Under the pieces are notes generated by a model that was not told the origin of the DNA, searched no databases, and saw only the letters and a program-made list of their open reading frames with translations. Position numbers and translations under genes: made by a program. Shown one piece after another: positions 1 through 8,057 of a stretch of DNA of 64,000 nt. How positions within the stretch are numbered: the stretch's first letter is position 1; the number at the start of each line of letters is the position of its first letter. The stretch comes from Paenibacillus etheri (lineage in GTDB: Bacteria > Bacillota > Bacilli > Paenibacillales > Paenibacillaceae). The stretch lies in contig NZ_LCZJ02000037.1 of the NCBI RefSeq assembly GCF_001012825.1, forward strand, positions 141,637 through 205,636, read 5' to 3'.

Positions 1-569
1 CCGAATACGTCATTACCAGTCGTGCTGATTGGCATACGCACGTCCTCACCAACAATAAATTGAATCTGCCCGGCATCTGTAGTAATCGACTTAGATACAT
101 CGTATGTACCATCTGCACCTTTAGCGAAATCATAAGGTTTCGTGTTATATTGCTCACCATTAAAAATATATTTACCGTTCAACGTACTGTTAGCAATATC
201 CACAAGCTGTTCCTTCAACTGCATGACTTCTTCATTGATACTGTCTAGTGCGGATTGCGGATTACTACCTGTCGAAGCCTTTACTGTCAGTTCACGAATC
301 TTCTGAACAACATCCCCAGCTTGACCAAGGACGGTATCATTATAATCTAGCCATGAAAGAGCGCTATCTACGTTCTTAGTATATTGTTCATTAGATGAAA
401 GTTCCGCACGATATCGCAGGGAATACGTAATCCCTACCGGATCATCGGAAGGCTTGTTGATTTTGCGACCACTTGAAAGCTGTAGCTGTGTGTCGTTCAT
501 TGTACGGGCATTACGGTTTAGGTTAAGCAGAAGCTGTGAATTCATCATGTTAGAGGTTACTCTCAACAT
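1..569 (-). CDS. flgL: Flagellar hook-associated protein 3, FlgL (N-terminal part)
   Basis: Hook-filament junction protein that, with FlgK, joins the flagellar hook to the filament outside the cell. The reading frame opens at an ATG at 569 and runs off the left edge, so only about 189 residues are seen. The start is supported by an AAAAGGAGAT ribosome binding site. The N terminus has the flagellin-like D0/D1 pattern (NLNRNARTM, LSSGRKINKPSDDP, then a Y-S-L-R-Y-R-A-E segment) followed by a heptad-rich helix. It begins 15 nt after the flgK stop, so the two are co-transcribed, as in Bacillus. The C-terminal half is outside the window. Confidence 0.93.
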   Translation of the reverse strand, partial: MLRVTSNMMNSQLLLNLNRNARTMNDTQLQLSSGRKINKPSDDPVGITYSLRYRAELSSNEQYTKNVDSALSWLDYNDTVLGQAGDVVQKIRELTVKASTGSNPQSALDSINEEVMQLKEQLVDIANSTLNGKYIFNGEQYNTKPYDFAKGADGTYDVSKSITTDAGQIQFIVGEDVRMPISTTGNDVF

Positions 570-584
570 ACGCTATATCTCCTT

Positions 585-2168
585 TTATCTGCCGACTGTG
601 CCGGTGGAATTAATCAATTTGTCGAGCAGTTCATCAAAAGTAGTCATAAAACGCGCAGCGGCACTATAAGCATGCTGGAATACGAGCATATTCGACATTT
701 CTTCATCCAGTGATACTCCGCTGACAGATTGGCGACGGGAGTTAACCTGCTCTACCAGATAATCTGAGTTATCTGTCTGACGCGCAGCCTCCTGTGATTG
801 GATACCCAACTGGCCAACCATAGAGCCTAAAAGCCCACCCACAGTATTGCTAACTTTACCGTCCGGCGTAGTGAATTTACTATCCTTCAGGTTTGTCAGC
901 AAGAGTGCCAAGGTGTTATTTCCTTTAACGACCTGCGTATTCCCAGCTGCATCTACAGTAGTGCGCAACGAGGTTGCGAATAAACCTACATCCTCAGCAA
1001 TTTCTGGATTCAACTTGATCGTTCCAGCGTCACCAGAGGTTACAAAGAAATCACGACCGGAGCTTCCATCCATCGCATAACCTAACTTGTGAAGCCCGTT
1101 CAAGCCTTTGACAATGGTCTTAGCGTCCTCATACATCGTTGCTCCCTTAGGCATTGCCTGACCAGCTGCCAAAGTAACTACGGTACCATCCGTTTGTGTA
1201 ATCTTTACATCATTAGTCAACACTGTACCTTCAGGAAGATTGGAACCTGCCGGTATTGTAATTTCAACGTCACCAGTAGCAATCGTACTAGCCATATCGT
1301 TGAGTTGTTTCTTGTAGTCGGTAACATAAGTATTTTTGGAGAAAATCATTCCGTAAGCTTCGCCGCCCTTCAAAGTGCCGGCGGCATAAGCATTATTAAG
1401 AAATGCACTATCTACGGTTGCAGTAATTTCTCCGCCCTCTACCAGTGGCTGTCCACCCAGAGAAACGTTATAACCAGCTTCCGTCTCCACAACGGTAATA
1501 TTAGCAATCTTGGATAGCTTGTCCGCCATCAGATCGCGTTGATCGCGTAAATCATTTGCCTGATCGCCCATACCTTCGATCTTATAGATCGATTTATTCA
1601 AGTCCGCGATAGCGGTCAGGTAACCCTGAGCCTCTTTTGCTTTAACCTCAATATTAGTAGTTAGATCCCGATCAAGATTATCTAATTGCGTGCTCATATA
1701 ATTCATGGCATCCGTCAAAGACTGTGCAGTTTGCACTACAATCTTACGAGCAGTAGGATCCTCAGGGTTTTTACTAAGGTCAGACCATGATTTCCAGAAG
1801 TTATCTAGAACTGTACGGATACCTGTATCCGATGGTTCATTAACAATCGCTTCTAGTTTAGAGAGGGTATCTGCTTGAAGTTTCCAGTTTCCAAATGCAG
1901 AATTCTCACCACGGTACTGATCATCCAAAAACATTTCCCGAATCCGATCGATAGATGAGAATTCCACCCCTGTACCCATTTGGCCAGGAACGGTAGATTT
2001 ATTAAATCCGTATGCTTCAATAGGCAAAGCGGCCTTCATATTAACACGTTGACGAGTATATCCCTCGGTATTCGCATTTGCGATATTGTGTCCAGTCGTA
2101 TTAAGAGCTGCGGTCTGAGTAAAAAGGCTGCGTCTCGCGGTCTCTATCGAGTGAAATGTGGATGTCAT
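585..2168 (-). CDS. flgK: Flagellar hook-associated protein 1, FlgK
   Basis: FlgK (527 residues, near the roughly 500 of the Bacillus protein) forms the first hook-filament junction ring. The N terminus carries the rod/hook family signature (ETARRSLFTQTAALNTTGHN then IANANTEGYTRQR). The C terminus has the matching coiled-coil segment (SLDEEMSNMLVFQHAYSAAA). It is a secreted structural protein without a cleaved signal, exported by the flagellar type III system. The ATG at 2168 has an AAGGAGGAG ribosome binding site. A perfect hairpin (about 2189-2206) lies just upstream of that site and belongs to a repeat family described separately. Part of the flgM-flgN-flgK-flgL run. Confidence 0.96.
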   Translation of the reverse strand: MTSTFHSIETARRSLFTQTAALNTTGHNIANANTEGYTRQRVNMKAALPIEAYGFNKSTVPGQMGTGVEFSSIDRIREMFLDDQYRGENSAFGNWKLQADTLSKLEAIVNEPSDTGIRTVLDNFWKSWSDLSKNPEDPTARKIVVQTAQSLTDAMNYMSTQLDNLDRDLTTNIEVKAKEAQGYLTAIADLNKSIYKIEGMGDQANDLRDQRDLMADKLSKIANITVVETEAGYNVSLGGQPLVEGGEITATVDSAFLNNAYAAGTLKGGEAYGMIFSKNTYVTDYKKQLNDMASTIATGDVEITIPAGSNLPEGTVLTNDVKITQTDGTVVTLAAGQAMPKGATMYEDAKTIVKGLNGLHKLGYAMDGSSGRDFFVTSGDAGTIKLNPEIAEDVGLFATSLRTTVDAAGNTQVVKGNNTLALLLTNLKDSKFTTPDGKVSNTVGGLLGSMVGQLGIQSQEAARQTDNSDYLVEQVNSRRQSVSGVSLDEEMSNMLVFQHAYSAAARFMTTFDELLDKLINSTGTVGR

Positions 2169-2188
2169 GCTTCTTACTCCTCCTTATG

Positions 2189-2206
2189 TTCTGCTCCAGC
2201 AGAACA
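2189..2206 (-). repeat. Hairpin repeat unit (family B) before flgK
   Basis: Perfect inverted repeat GTTCTGCT-cc-AGCAGAAC, preceded in the mRNA sense by GATGAAGTG and followed by ATAAGGAGG. The flanks match those of the hairpin units before flhP and in the atp operon, while the stem sequence differs but still pairs. Confidence 0.6.
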
Positions 2207-2222
2207 CTTCATCAGTACAATT

Positions 2223-2723
2223 CTAGCCTCGTGCATCAAAAATCCCTGACCGATTTACGCTATTGCCCTTATCGGACGGACGATGATATGTGATATCCTG
2301 ATTTGGTCTTCCGACCAGCAAATCCAAAGAATAATCTATAAAAGTAAGCGACTGCTCTATCAGCTTCTGATTAAGCTCATTTGCTTCTTTCAAGCGGTGC
2401 AAAGTGCCAGAAAGCTTCTGCTGAATATGCAGCAGTCGTGCCTTGTCTTCAGGGTCAAATATAAGTCTGGACAGCTCAGTTAGGTTCAGGTTCAGGTTGG
2501 AACGAATACCCACACCTTGCAGAACGGTATATGCTGCCGCGATTCGCTGTTCCTCGAGCTGTCCAATCAGTTTCATTAATTTGGACTCACGGTTCAGGAT
2601 GTCGATTAATGCATCCACCTTATTGTCCATAATCGTCTGTTTTTTCTCAGCGGCCAGCTCCAGCATTTGATTATGCACTTCGTCCAGCCGCTCTAATAAT
2701 TCTATTAATGTCGTCAATGCCAT
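2223..2723 (-). CDS. flgN: Flagellar export chaperone FlgN
   Basis: Cytoplasmic chaperone for FlgK and FlgL (166 residues). It is an all-helical protein with heptad stretches (LIELLERLDEVHNQMLELAA; LNRESKLMKLIGQLEEQR), no signal peptide and a low-complexity tail, as in the FlgN family. The frame is open back to a GTG at 2735 that abuts the flgM stop codon. The ATG at 2723 is preferred because AGGTG lies about 9 nt upstream of it. Placement between flgM and its client gene flgK supports the call (the Bacillus counterpart is yvyG). Confidence 0.86.
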   Translation of the reverse strand: MALTTLIELLERLDEVHNQMLELAAEKKQTIMDNKVDALIDILNRESKLMKLIGQLEEQRIAAAYTVLQGVGIRSNLNLNLTELSRLIFDPEDKARLLHIQQKLSGTLHRLKEANELNQKLIEQSLTFIDYSLDLLVGRPNQDITYHRPSDKGNSVNRSGIFDARG

Positions 2724-2735
2724 GGATGGTTTCAC

Positions 2736-3020
2736 CTAATTCTCGGAGGATTGCTTAAAGTAAGGGGCGAGTTTCTCTGCTAGCTTAGCTGCATCTACTT
2801 GATAGGTACCTGCGGAGACCTGTTGCTTCAAACTGTCGATCTTAAGTGCACGTTCAGCATCATTAACAGAATTCTGTGCTTGCAAGAGCTGAATTGCTTC
2901 ATCAGAGATCGAAACCTCATCCTTGCGTGAACTTTTCTTCATTTGTTCCTGCCTTTGCGCATCCGCGCTGCGTTGATACGGATTCATCGCGTTAATTCGT
3001 CCGGTCTCGTTAATTTTCAT
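2736..3020 (-). CDS. flgM: Anti-sigma-28 factor FlgM
   Basis: FlgM binds SigD (sigma-28) and holds late flagellar genes off until the hook-basal body is complete. The protein is 94 residues. It has the family N terminus (MKINETGRINAMNPYQ) and the C-terminal sigma-binding half with DEVSISDEAIQLLQAQ and a final YxVDAAKLAEKL-type helix. The ATG at 3020 has AAGGAAGGTG 5' to it. It is the first gene of the flgM-flgN-flgK-flgL group and is headed by a SigD-type promoter (3069-3096), so it sits under the sigma factor it inhibits, as in Bacillus subtilis. Confidence 0.93.
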   Translation of the reverse strand: MKINETGRINAMNPYQRSADAQRQEQMKKSSRKDEVSISDEAIQLLQAQNSVNDAERALKIDSLKQQVSAGTYQVDAAKLAEKLAPYFKQSSEN

Positions 3021-3042
3021 AACTTCACCTTCCTTCTAATAT

Positions 3043-3076
3043 AAAAAAGCCGATAATCTTTACTAAGTTTATCGGC
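3043..3076 (-). terminator. Terminator-like hairpin between yvyF and flgM
   Basis: In the minus-strand RNA, GCCGATAA pairs perfectly with TTATCGGC across a 12-nt loop and is followed by six T. Its 5' arm is identical with the -10 box of the SigD promoter described next. Confidence 0.75.
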
Positions 3077-3096
3077 GTAGACTGAAACATTCTTTA
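3069..3096 (-). promoter_or_regulatory. SigD (sigma-28) promoter for flgM operon
   Basis: TAAA (plus positions 3093-3096), a 16-nt spacer and GCCGATAA (3069-3076) match the SigD consensus TAAA-N14-16-GCCGATAT. The start would fall in the loop of the overlapping hairpin, so transcripts made here lack its 5' arm. Confidence 0.8.
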
Positions 3097-3122
3097 TAGC
3101 TGCAAACGTTTTTTTGCAGATT

Positions 3123-3533
3123 TTATAGGTCACGCAGCTTATCAATGGCACGATATGCACCATCAGATGTCTTTTTGGTAGTATCCTCAGCAGCACTTTC
3201 CTTAGCGGCATTGGAAAGATCCTTCCTTAGCCGACTACGACAGCTATCACACATATGCCCATCACGAATCAGTGTTCCACACACCTCGCAGGGATACATC
3301 ATATTAGGAGCATTTGCTATAGATATCCGGCCCTCTCGAATAAAGCGGGTGATCTCCTTAATCGAAATTCCCGTAGCATCGGACAGCTCTTGAATGTTGG
3401 TTCCTTTGTTCTCCCGCAAATAATCGACGCAGATCTCATATTCATGCTCCAGCTCTTTGATGCAAGGCTGGCACAAACCCATAAGATTCTTAACAAACAA
3501 CCGGCCGCACCTTGGACAATTGTCTAGATTCAT
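3123..3533 (-). CDS. yvyF: YvyF family flagellar operon protein
   Basis: Small protein of 136 residues, conserved between comF and flgM genes in Bacillales; its exact role is unknown and it is often described as a flagellar operon or putative regulator protein. Two zinc-ribbon-like knuckles are visible: CPRCGRLF...CQPCIKE near the N terminus and CEVCGTLI...CDSCRSR in the second half. Between them is a short helix-turn-helix-like segment (IQELSDATGISIKEITRFIREGRI). The ATG at 3533 is chosen because family members begin close to the first Cys pair; an upstream in-frame ATG at 3560 is possible. It follows comFC by about 170 nt and precedes the flgM terminator. Confidence 0.8.
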   Translation of the reverse strand: MNLDNCPRCGRLFVKNLMGLCQPCIKELEHEYEICVDYLRENKGTNIQELSDATGISIKEITRFIREGRISIANAPNMMYPCEVCGTLIRDGHMCDSCRSRLRKDLSNAAKESAAEDTTKKTSDGAYRAIDKLRDL

Positions 3534-3700
3534 AACAAGCAGCCGCTCCTCTCCGCACATTCTGTACAATGCATAATATCCTTATGCTCCTAGATTACAT
3601 GATTGCAGGGAATTCGTCTATGGGACAGAAGAAACGCTATTAAGCGCATGGATTTACTCAAAAAATGAATGGGCTGTTCACAATCATGCATTTCGTTCCC

Positions 3701-4519
3701 TTAAGAACGTGCCCAAGTTAAGCTATATACCTCTACCCTATAACCATAATCTGATCCCATTTGTTGTACTATATCAGCGCACGCACGAATGGTACTGCCC
3801 GTCGTATAAATATCATCAACAATAATAATCCGAACAGGACGATTTAGAGGTACCTTCCTTTTCATCCAATCTGCAAATTGTGCTGTTACTGCCGGATTCT
3901 CTGCAAAAGCGTGTTTCATATCCGCTATTCGTTCTGCCCGACTTTTAAAGCTCTGTTTTCCCGTATGGTGTGTGCGGATCAGTAGCGGAAGCTGTGGAAT
4001 CTTCCTACGTTTAGACAGCACATCAGCCAATCTTTCCGCTTGATTAAACCCCCGCTCCCTAAGTCGGGAATCACTGACAGGCACTGGCACTAACAAGTCA
4101 GCAGACCAAGAACTGTGTATGATGAGTGTTTTTTGGGATAAAAGAGCGCTCCGTTTCTCTTCTTTCAGGGCTATATAGGCTCTATCCAGCATCAGGCCAA
4201 GTAAAAGCCCATATCGTTCATTTCCGCGATATTTATACTGACCCAACCATTCTCGCATAACGCTAGTGTAAGCTACTGCACTCCGGTTGCAAATAATCGG
4301 TGAAGGTTCACTACTACGGGTACAGTCAGGACAGCCCACATGCCGACCACATTTCAGGCAACGAGGGGAACTTATCCAAGGAATGGCTTCTACGCAAATC
4401 CTGCAAACTCCAGGTAATGGTGAGGATCCAGGGTTACGCTTTCCGCAAGTTAAGCATGGAGTTATAGAGGGGGACAAGAGTGCCTGAGCTTTGGTTAACC
4501 ATGAGAACAGGGAGCTCAT
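3701..4519 (-). CDS. comFC: ComFC-like phosphoribosyltransferase-fold competence protein
   Basis: ComFC family protein (272 residues) needed for DNA uptake and processing of incoming single strands during transformation; it acts in the cytoplasm with ComFA. The N terminus has a zinc-binding cluster (CLTCGKR, CRICVEA, CLKCGRHVGCPDC). The C-terminal half is a type I phosphoribosyltransferase fold with the PRPP loop IIIVDDIYTTGSTIRACADI and the upstream LVPVPVSDSRLRERGFNQAE motif. Its ATG overlaps the comFA stop as ATGA, so translation is probably coupled. The comFB gene that lies between comFA and comFC in B. subtilis is absent here. Confidence 0.9.
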   Translation of the reverse strand: MSSLFSWLTKAQALLSPSITPCLTCGKRNPGSSPLPGVCRICVEAIPWISSPRCLKCGRHVGCPDCTRSSEPSPIICNRSAVAYTSVMREWLGQYKYRGNERYGLLLGLMLDRAYIALKEEKRSALLSQKTLIIHSSWSADLLVPVPVSDSRLRERGFNQAERLADVLSKRRKIPQLPLLIRTHHTGKQSFKSRAERIADMKHAFAENPAVTAQFADWMKRKVPLNRPVRIIIVDDIYTTGSTIRACADIVQQMGSDYGYRVEVYSLTWARS

Positions 4520-6519
4520 CTCGGTGTCTCTTTGCTAATATATCCTTTACGGCGAGCGATCATATTCATAGTTCGGATCTGCGAGATCGCTCCACGCTGG
4601 GATCTGGTCCACTGGGGAGAAGCAAATACCACATGTCCACCAGGATCATCTTTGGATCTCCCAGCACGCCCCGCCATCTGAACCAAGGAGGCTTCGTCAA
4701 AAAGATCACTGTCTGCATCCAAAATAAATACATCGCTACGAGGCACTGTAACTCCTCGTTCCAGAATCGTAGTCGTTACTAATAGGGAGATAGCACGATT
4801 CCTAAAAGCAGTTACCTTCTCCGCCCGGAAGGGATCTTTGGAAGAAGTCCCCTCGATAACTACACCGGGAAAGCTCCGACGAAGCAGAACCAGTAATCCT
4901 TCAATATGTGCAATACGAGAAACAAAACAAAAGATTTGCGCCACTCGCTCGAGCGACTTACGAAGCGTATGTATGAGAGATCTAGGTAAATTCCCACGCT
5001 TTAGGCATGTTTGAACAGATGTCATGGTCAGATGCTGCGGCACAGGCAAGGGATGACCATGGAAGCGGACAGGTACTCTGGCATGTGGAAGTCTGCCTGA
5101 CCGGACCAACCGCTGCATTTCTTGTGGTGGAGTGGCTGATAAGTAGATAAAAGAGCCATCTACCTTGCAGGCTTGTTCTGCGGCATAAGCCAGCAATGGA
5201 TCATTGTGGTAGGGAAATGCGTCCAGCTCGTCAATAATCACGAGATCAAAGCCGCGATGGAAGCGCAGCAGCTGATGGGTGGTCGCGAGCGTTAAGCGAC
5301 CACTCACCCAGCGTTCTGCGCTGCCGCCGTAAAGTACGGCGAGAATCTCCGCCGGGAAAGCCTTAGCGAGCCGCGGAGCGAGCTCGAGTACGACGTCGCG
5401 TCGCGGCGTCGCTACGAGCGCCCGCCCACCGGCGGCGAGCACAGCCTCTAGGAGCGGGAAGATCATCTCCGTCTTCCCGGCTCCCGTCACTGCCCAGAGC
5501 AGGAACCGCTCTGGGCACTTTTTGGCGGAGCACTCGCGCCGCTCCGCCAGAAAACCCAGCGCAGCGCCAGCGGCTCCCGCCTGCGCTGGGCTTAACCCCC
5601 ACCGGCCTGCGGCCGCGGTGGGGTCAAGAGCGGCCGTGCACCGCACGGCCGGAAGCGCTGCGCTGCGCAGCAGCAGCGCGCAAGCCCGGCTGCGCCCGAG
5701 TGCGAGGCAGGCCTCGCAATAGGCGCAGCCCATAAGGCCGCACGCGGCGCATGCCGTGCGGCCGGTCGGGGCGCTGCCGCAGCGCAGGCAGCGCGAAACC
5801 GCGCGGCGTGCGACAGCGCCGCGCCACCATACGTGCGGCAGCCTAGCCGCCGCACGCGCCAGAGTGCCAGCACCCGCAGGGAGCTGGCGGGCCCTTGCCC
5901 CATGCGCAGCCGGGGCATCACAACCTACGGCGGCTGTCAACTCCAGCCGCCCCTGCAAATGCGCCAGTTGTGCCGCCTGGCGCCAACGACCCATCAGCTC
6001 TGGCAATCCCTCTGCCAGCAGCGCTTCTATTTCCGGCTGCAGTAAAGAGCGGCCGGCCACCGCATGTACGAATTGTTCTACCTCCGATTCAAGCAAAGCA
6101 TAATCGAGATCATTCCCTCTGCAATCATTATTCTTTCTAGACTGTTCTATAAATCCCCCACTTTGTTCAGGAAGCCGCCATAGCGATCCCCCATCACTAA
6201 ACCACTCTTTCTCGCCTATTCCTCCTGCTTCCCTCTCCTCCTTCAACTCAGGCTCGAGGACACTGCTTACGTATTGACCCCACTCCTTAGTCCCCCAGTT
6301 CCTCATTCCATCTCTTTGTTTAAAATGATCCCGCAACTTCACCGCCCAACCCAGCGGCAGCGCAGGAGATATTAAGACCAGCTTGTCCACCGTTACTAAG
6401 CCTCTACCTTGACTCTCCAGTCCAGCGCCAGACCACCACCATCTATCTACTGTAAGATCTAAAGAAATCCAAACACGCCAGATCCCTCTACATTCCAAGA
6501 CATACACAGCCGTCCGCAT
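4516..6519 (-). CDS. comFA: ComFA, DEAD-box-like ATPase for DNA uptake
   Basis: Membrane-associated ATP-dependent translocase that pulls transforming single-stranded DNA into the cell. The call rests on Walker A AVTGAGKTEM, a DEAD-type box (VIIDELDAFPYHND), motif III SATPP and motif VI QMAGRAGRSKDDPGG, plus a four-cysteine zinc element (CLRCGS, CAACGLMGCAYCEAC) before the helicase core. The frame is open from 6627, but ATG 6519 has AAGGAGG 9 nt upstream, giving 667 residues. The B. subtilis protein is about 460; the extra length is mostly a poorly conserved N-terminal portion. The section at 5290-6000 is strikingly GC- and alanine-rich compared with both ends. Confidence 0.92.
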   Translation of the reverse strand: MRTAVYVLECRGIWRVWISLDLTVDRWWWSGAGLESQGRGLVTVDKLVLISPALPLGWAVKLRDHFKQRDGMRNWGTKEWGQYVSSVLEPELKEEREAGGIGEKEWFSDGGSLWRLPEQSGGFIEQSRKNNDCRGNDLDYALLESEVEQFVHAVAGRSLLQPEIEALLAEGLPELMGRWRQAAQLAHLQGRLELTAAVGCDAPAAHGARARQLPAGAGTLARAAARLPHVWWRGAVARRAVSRCLRCGSAPTGRTACAACGLMGCAYCEACLALGRSRACALLLRSAALPAVRCTAALDPTAAAGRWGLSPAQAGAAGAALGFLAERRECSAKKCPERFLLWAVTGAGKTEMIFPLLEAVLAAGGRALVATPRRDVVLELAPRLAKAFPAEILAVLYGGSAERWVSGRLTLATTHQLLRFHRGFDLVIIDELDAFPYHNDPLLAYAAEQACKVDGSFIYLSATPPQEMQRLVRSGRLPHARVPVRFHGHPLPVPQHLTMTSVQTCLKRGNLPRSLIHTLRKSLERVAQIFCFVSRIAHIEGLLVLLRRSFPGVVIEGTSSKDPFRAEKVTAFRNRAISLLVTTTILERGVTVPRSDVFILDADSDLFDEASLVQMAGRAGRSKDDPGGHVVFASPQWTRSQRGAISQIRTMNMIARRKGYISKETPR

Positions 6520-6646
6520 AAAATCTGCCTCCTTAAGTCTCACCATTAATCGTTCTTGCCCATACCACTTTCCCTGCCTCAAACGCAAAAAAGCACACTC
6601 CTCCATTTCTTGGAGAGTGTGCTTCACCCGTTACTCACATATTTAC

Positions 6647-7093
6647 TTAAAATCTGTCGCGCTTTGATTCGCATCCCCTACTTCCTGCCATCCCCATAAA
6701 AGGCAACGAAACAGACTGCCCTGACAACCGCAAGTCTACCACAATCCCTTGTTGCTGTAACCCTTCTTCACTCACCTGAAAAGTGTACATTGATGTTGCA
6801 AGATCGATAGAGCAGCCACTAGCAGCCATCCTGGAAACAATTCCAAGGGTTCCATCGCTCGAGTCATCATCCATGAACGTTACTCGAAATCGTTTTCCGG
6901 TTAAAAAAGCTTGAAATGTCAGCGCCCGAATGTACCATTCCACAACAGATGCATGATTGCGGGTAATGAAAATATAATGAATCCATTTCACGGACTGCGG
7001 TGTCTTCCGCACCTTCTGCCGATTATGCAGTATATGAATAATCACTGCAGCGGATACATAAACAGCCGCAATCCATATCAACTGGGCTACCAT
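6647..7093 (-). CDS. Short membrane-anchored glycosyltransferase-2-like protein
   Basis: Not recognised with certainty. The 148-residue product starts with a transmembrane helix (about residues 1-22) and continues with a segment resembling the beginning of a GT-A (family 2) glycosyltransferase: YIFITRNHASVVEWYIRAL then VTFMDDDSSDGTLGIV, where DDDSSDGT looks like the nucleotide-sugar DxD region. It ends soon after, far short of a full GT2 catalytic domain, so it may be a remnant or a small conserved protein of its own. The ATG at 7093 has a good GAGGAGGTG site. It lies between degU and comFA, where B. subtilis has yviA; I see no clear similarity to that gene. Confidence 0.55.
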   Translation of the reverse strand: MVAQLIWIAAVYVSAAVIIHILHNRQKVRKTPQSVKWIHYIFITRNHASVVEWYIRALTFQAFLTGKRFRVTFMDDDSSDGTLGIVSRMAASGCSIDLATSMYTFQVSEEGLQQQGIVVDLRLSGQSVSLPFMGMAGSRGCESKRDRF

Positions 7094-7168
7094 GGAGATG
7101 CACCTCCTCTGTATACCAACACTATATGCCGGCTTTAAAAGGTCGGTGACTGCCCAGAGTTCCTATCA

Positions 7169-7270
7169 AGCATAAACGCCTTCGTCGTCCTTGTAAGGAC
7201 GGTAAGCGTTTAAGCGAGAAATATAAGACATAAAGTATGGTGTGAAACTTATACTTTCTTATATTTTAAA
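7169..7270. repeat. Interspersed two-hairpin element, copy 1 (family A)
   Basis: About 100 nt with module A (AAACGC...CGTCCTT-gt-AAGGACG...GCGTTT) followed by module B (ATATAAG...AAAGTAT-loop-ATACTTT-CTTATAT). Found again at 32578, 38879 and 45188 in the same orientation. It lies about 60 nt downstream of degU. Confidence 0.85.
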
Positions 7271-7330
7271 GGAACAAGCTGTGCTCTCCTTGATTTCATT
7301 CCTATATGTAACGTAAATCTGTAGACATTT

Positions 7331-8053
7331 TTATAAAGTTACCCAACCATATTTGATCGAATTGATTACGGCTTGCGTACGATCATCAACTTCCATTTTT
7401 TGCAAAATACTACTTACATGGTTTTTAACTGTTTTTTCACTAATAAACAAATACTCACCGATCATTTTGTTACTTTTACCTTCCGCCATTAGCCGTAGTA
7501 CTTCCGCTTCACGACGTGTTAGAGGATTGTTGTCACCAGCTACAAATTTAACACCGGCTTCCTTCACTACTGTATCTGCAGCTACTCCAGTCTCATTAAG
7601 GTAAGTCATGCGCCGCAACTGATTGATTAGCTTTCCGGTAACTTTTGGATGGATAAAAGCGTGGCCCTCACAAACCGAACGGATCGCATTAATAAGGGAT
7701 TCGGCCTCCATATCCTTCAATAAATAACCATTAGCGCCCTTACGAAGGGTTTCAAACACATAGCTCTCATCATCATGTATTGATAAAATAATAACCTTAA
7801 CCTCCGGGAACATCTCCCGCAGTTTTTGAGTGGCCTCCACGCCATTCTCAATAGGCATATTAATATCCATCAGTACGATGTCTGGTTTAGTTCCGTTACA
7901 GAACTCTAATACCTGGATACCGTCACCACATTCACCGATGACTTCGATATCCTCCTCCATATTCAAAATGCGTTTCAGCCCTTCACGAAAAAGCTGATGA
8001 TCATCCGCCAAAAGAACTTTAATGGGCGTTTTAGTAGAGTTTAAGTTCTCCAT
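7331..8053 (-). CDS. degU: Response regulator DegU
   Basis: NarL/FixJ-type response regulator (240 residues) that, when phosphorylated by DegS, controls exoenzymes, motility, competence and multicellular traits. The receiver domain covers about residues 11-130, with the acidic pair DD at 17-18, the phospho-acceptor Asp near residue 63 (IVLMDINMP), the Ser/Thr region LSIHDDES and Lys in GYLLKD. The LuxR-type helix-turn-helix is at about 175-238 (LTRREAEVLRLMAEGKSNKM, then SEKTVKNHVSSIL). A GTG at 8056 is also in frame, but ATG 8053 has GGAG 7 nt upstream. It begins 4 nt after the degS stop, so the pair is one transcript. Confidence 0.96.
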   Translation of the reverse strand: MENLNSTKTPIKVLLADDHQLFREGLKRILNMEEDIEVIGECGDGIQVLEFCNGTKPDIVLMDINMPIENGVEATQKLREMFPEVKVIILSIHDDESYVFETLRKGANGYLLKDMEAESLINAIRSVCEGHAFIHPKVTGKLINQLRRMTYLNETGVAADTVVKEAGVKFVAGDNNPLTRREAEVLRLMAEGKSNKMIGEYLFISEKTVKNHVSSILQKMEVDDRTQAVINSIKYGWVTL

Positions 8054-8057
8054 CACA

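Noticed and set aside
5363..6103. Several overlapping open frames on both strands in the GC-rich part of comFA
   Set aside because: High GC removes stop codons in all frames; only the comFA frame carries the zinc and helicase motifs.
7169..7270. Family A element considered as an intact transposon or IS end
   Set aside because: No transposase frame nearby, no clear target-site duplication, and the copies are only about 100 nt.
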